Positions 63,489 to 64,000 of a stretch of 64,000 nucleotides of DNA are shown in pieces. The stretch covers positions 1-64,000 of the forward strand of contig NZ_WHVW01000007.1 in NCBI RefSeq assembly GCF_009651005.1. The letters are read 5' to 3'. Origin of the DNA: Sporosarcina obsidiansis (GTDB lineage: Bacteria > Bacillota > Bacilli > Bacillales_A > Planococcaceae). The notes beneath the pieces are model-generated. The model was not told the DNA's origin and ran no database searches. It saw only the letters and a list, made by a program, of their open reading frames with translations. Numbering within the stretch: position 1 is the stretch's first letter; the number at the start of each line of letters is the position of its first letter. A program made the translations under genes and the position numbers.

Positions 63489-63635
63489 TTTATCTGCTTG
63501 CTTTTGCTTTTTTTTCAAATACTCCGCGCGTATTTTTTCAAGTTGCTGCTTTTTATCAAATTGGGCAGGCTTATTTTTTTCATGATACTTTGCCACAGCT
63601 GCCTGACCTTTGGAATCTAATTGATATTTCCCCAC
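63486..63635 (-). CDS. small charged protein, 49 aa
   Basis: Too short for routine ORF calling. GTG start at 63635 with AGTAGGTG six bases upstream. The sequence (MGKYQLDSKGQAAVAKYHEK at the N-terminus, then Lys/Gln-rich to KKKQKQADK) is highly basic and probably helical. Family unknown. The frame would run 25 codons further past its TAA into the repeat tail, then to a terminator. Confidence 0.55.
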   Translation of the reverse strand: MGKYQLDSKGQAAVAKYHEKNKPAQFDKKQQLEKIRAEYLKKKQKQADK

Positions 63636-63639
63636 TTTA

Positions 63640-64000
63640 TTCACCTACTATTCTTGTCGTCTTTATAGTCAACTTTTACAACAAATTTCTAAATCATATT
63701 TTATTGAAGTAGACATTCTTACTTTATTAGTATACTCCCAATCCTTGCATATATCAGTAAAACCGGCTAATTAATTGTATACCATACTGGTTCCAATCTC
63801 CACTGGCCTCATTTTCGACTACCCTCTAACCAACGGCTCCATCACCGTCAACGTTCAATTCACCGTATCCATTTTCTCACTGGCTCCCATAGGTATGGTG
63901 ACTATATAGTGGCTATGTGCTGTAGCCAAGTTAGTCATTAAAGGTTTTGCAAGTGGAACTAGAAATTCATTGATCAGATCCGCTTAGCTTTTCCCGTAGG
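63640..64000. other. window end without a confident gene
   Basis: About 360 bp. Minus-strand frames contain protein-like stretches (for example MTNLATAHSHYIVTIPMGAS and KMRPVEIGTSMVYN) separated by stops in the same frame, so a decayed gene may lie here, perhaps continuing beyond the window. I cannot assign it. Confidence 0.35.

Noticed and set aside
63770..63975. Decayed gene at the window end
   Set aside because: Two frames look equally protein-like and both contain stops; composition alone could explain it.
1..64000. CRISPR arrays, tRNA or rRNA genes, complete insertion sequences, phage genes
   Set aside because: I saw no regularly spaced repeats, no cloverleaf-like sequences I could support, and no transposase or integrase reading frame.

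Overview
The window reads as part of a low-GC Bacillales chromosome, most likely a Planococcaceae-type rod (Sporosarcina/Lysinibacillus-like). This is inferred from strong GGAGG ribosome-binding sites, AT-rich spacers, four lipobox-type solute-binding proteins, a GbsR-type regulator, a bacillary prolyl 4-hydroxylase and a decayed lipoteichoic-acid synthase. I could not search a database, so the genus is a guess.

0-5 kb: three minus-strand accessory genes in degenerate spacers. They are an unknown 347-aa protein, a DUF4062 protein, and a GIY-YIG plus DUF2075/Schlafen-3-like helicase. The content resembles a small defence-type cluster.

5-43 kb: a large catabolic island for a carboxylic acid handled as a CoA thioester. 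Unit A (17.3 to 5.4 kb, minus strand) has three acyl-CoA dehydrogenases, an acyl-CoA ligase, a PaaG-like isomerase, a crotonase, a nitronate-monooxygenase-family flavoprotein, a 3-hydroxyacyl-CoA dehydrogenase, two thiolases and two hotdog thioesterases; a LysR gene diverges from it. Unit B (31.4 to 18.5 kb) has a PaaK-like ligase, an unusual amidohydrolase-2 protein, a thioredoxin, two peptide-type binding proteins, a class III CoA transferase, an amidase and one ABC importer. Two nearly identical promoter/operator modules lie before its two halves. Unit C (34.4 to 31.8 kb) is thiolase, thioesterase and a second NMO-family enzyme. Unit D (42.7 to 34.5 kb) is a class III CoA transferase, two crotonases, a TAXI-TRAP transporter with an extra membrane protein, and a 3-hydroxybutyryl-CoA dehydrogenase, with a second divergent LysR. 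Together they could import a substrate by ABC and TRAP routes, hydrolyse an amide, form the CoA ester, and degrade it by beta-oxidation-like steps. The substrate cannot be read from the sequence.

43-49.5 kb: a 130-bp palindromic repeat, several gene remnants, a VWA lipoprotein, small proteins, a prolyl 4-hydroxylase and an SDR oxidoreductase.

49.6-58.9 kb: a minus-strand peptide-uptake operon (ABC permeases, two ATPases, binding protein, small membrane protein, M20 peptidase, amidohydrolase) diverging from a GbsR/MarR-type regulator. An inverted repeat overlaps the predicted -35 of the operon promoter.

58.9-64 kb: a gene graveyard (ltaS remnant and others), a secreted protein, a methyl-accepting chemotaxis protein, and a small gene whose frame continues past a stop codon into a duplicated tail.
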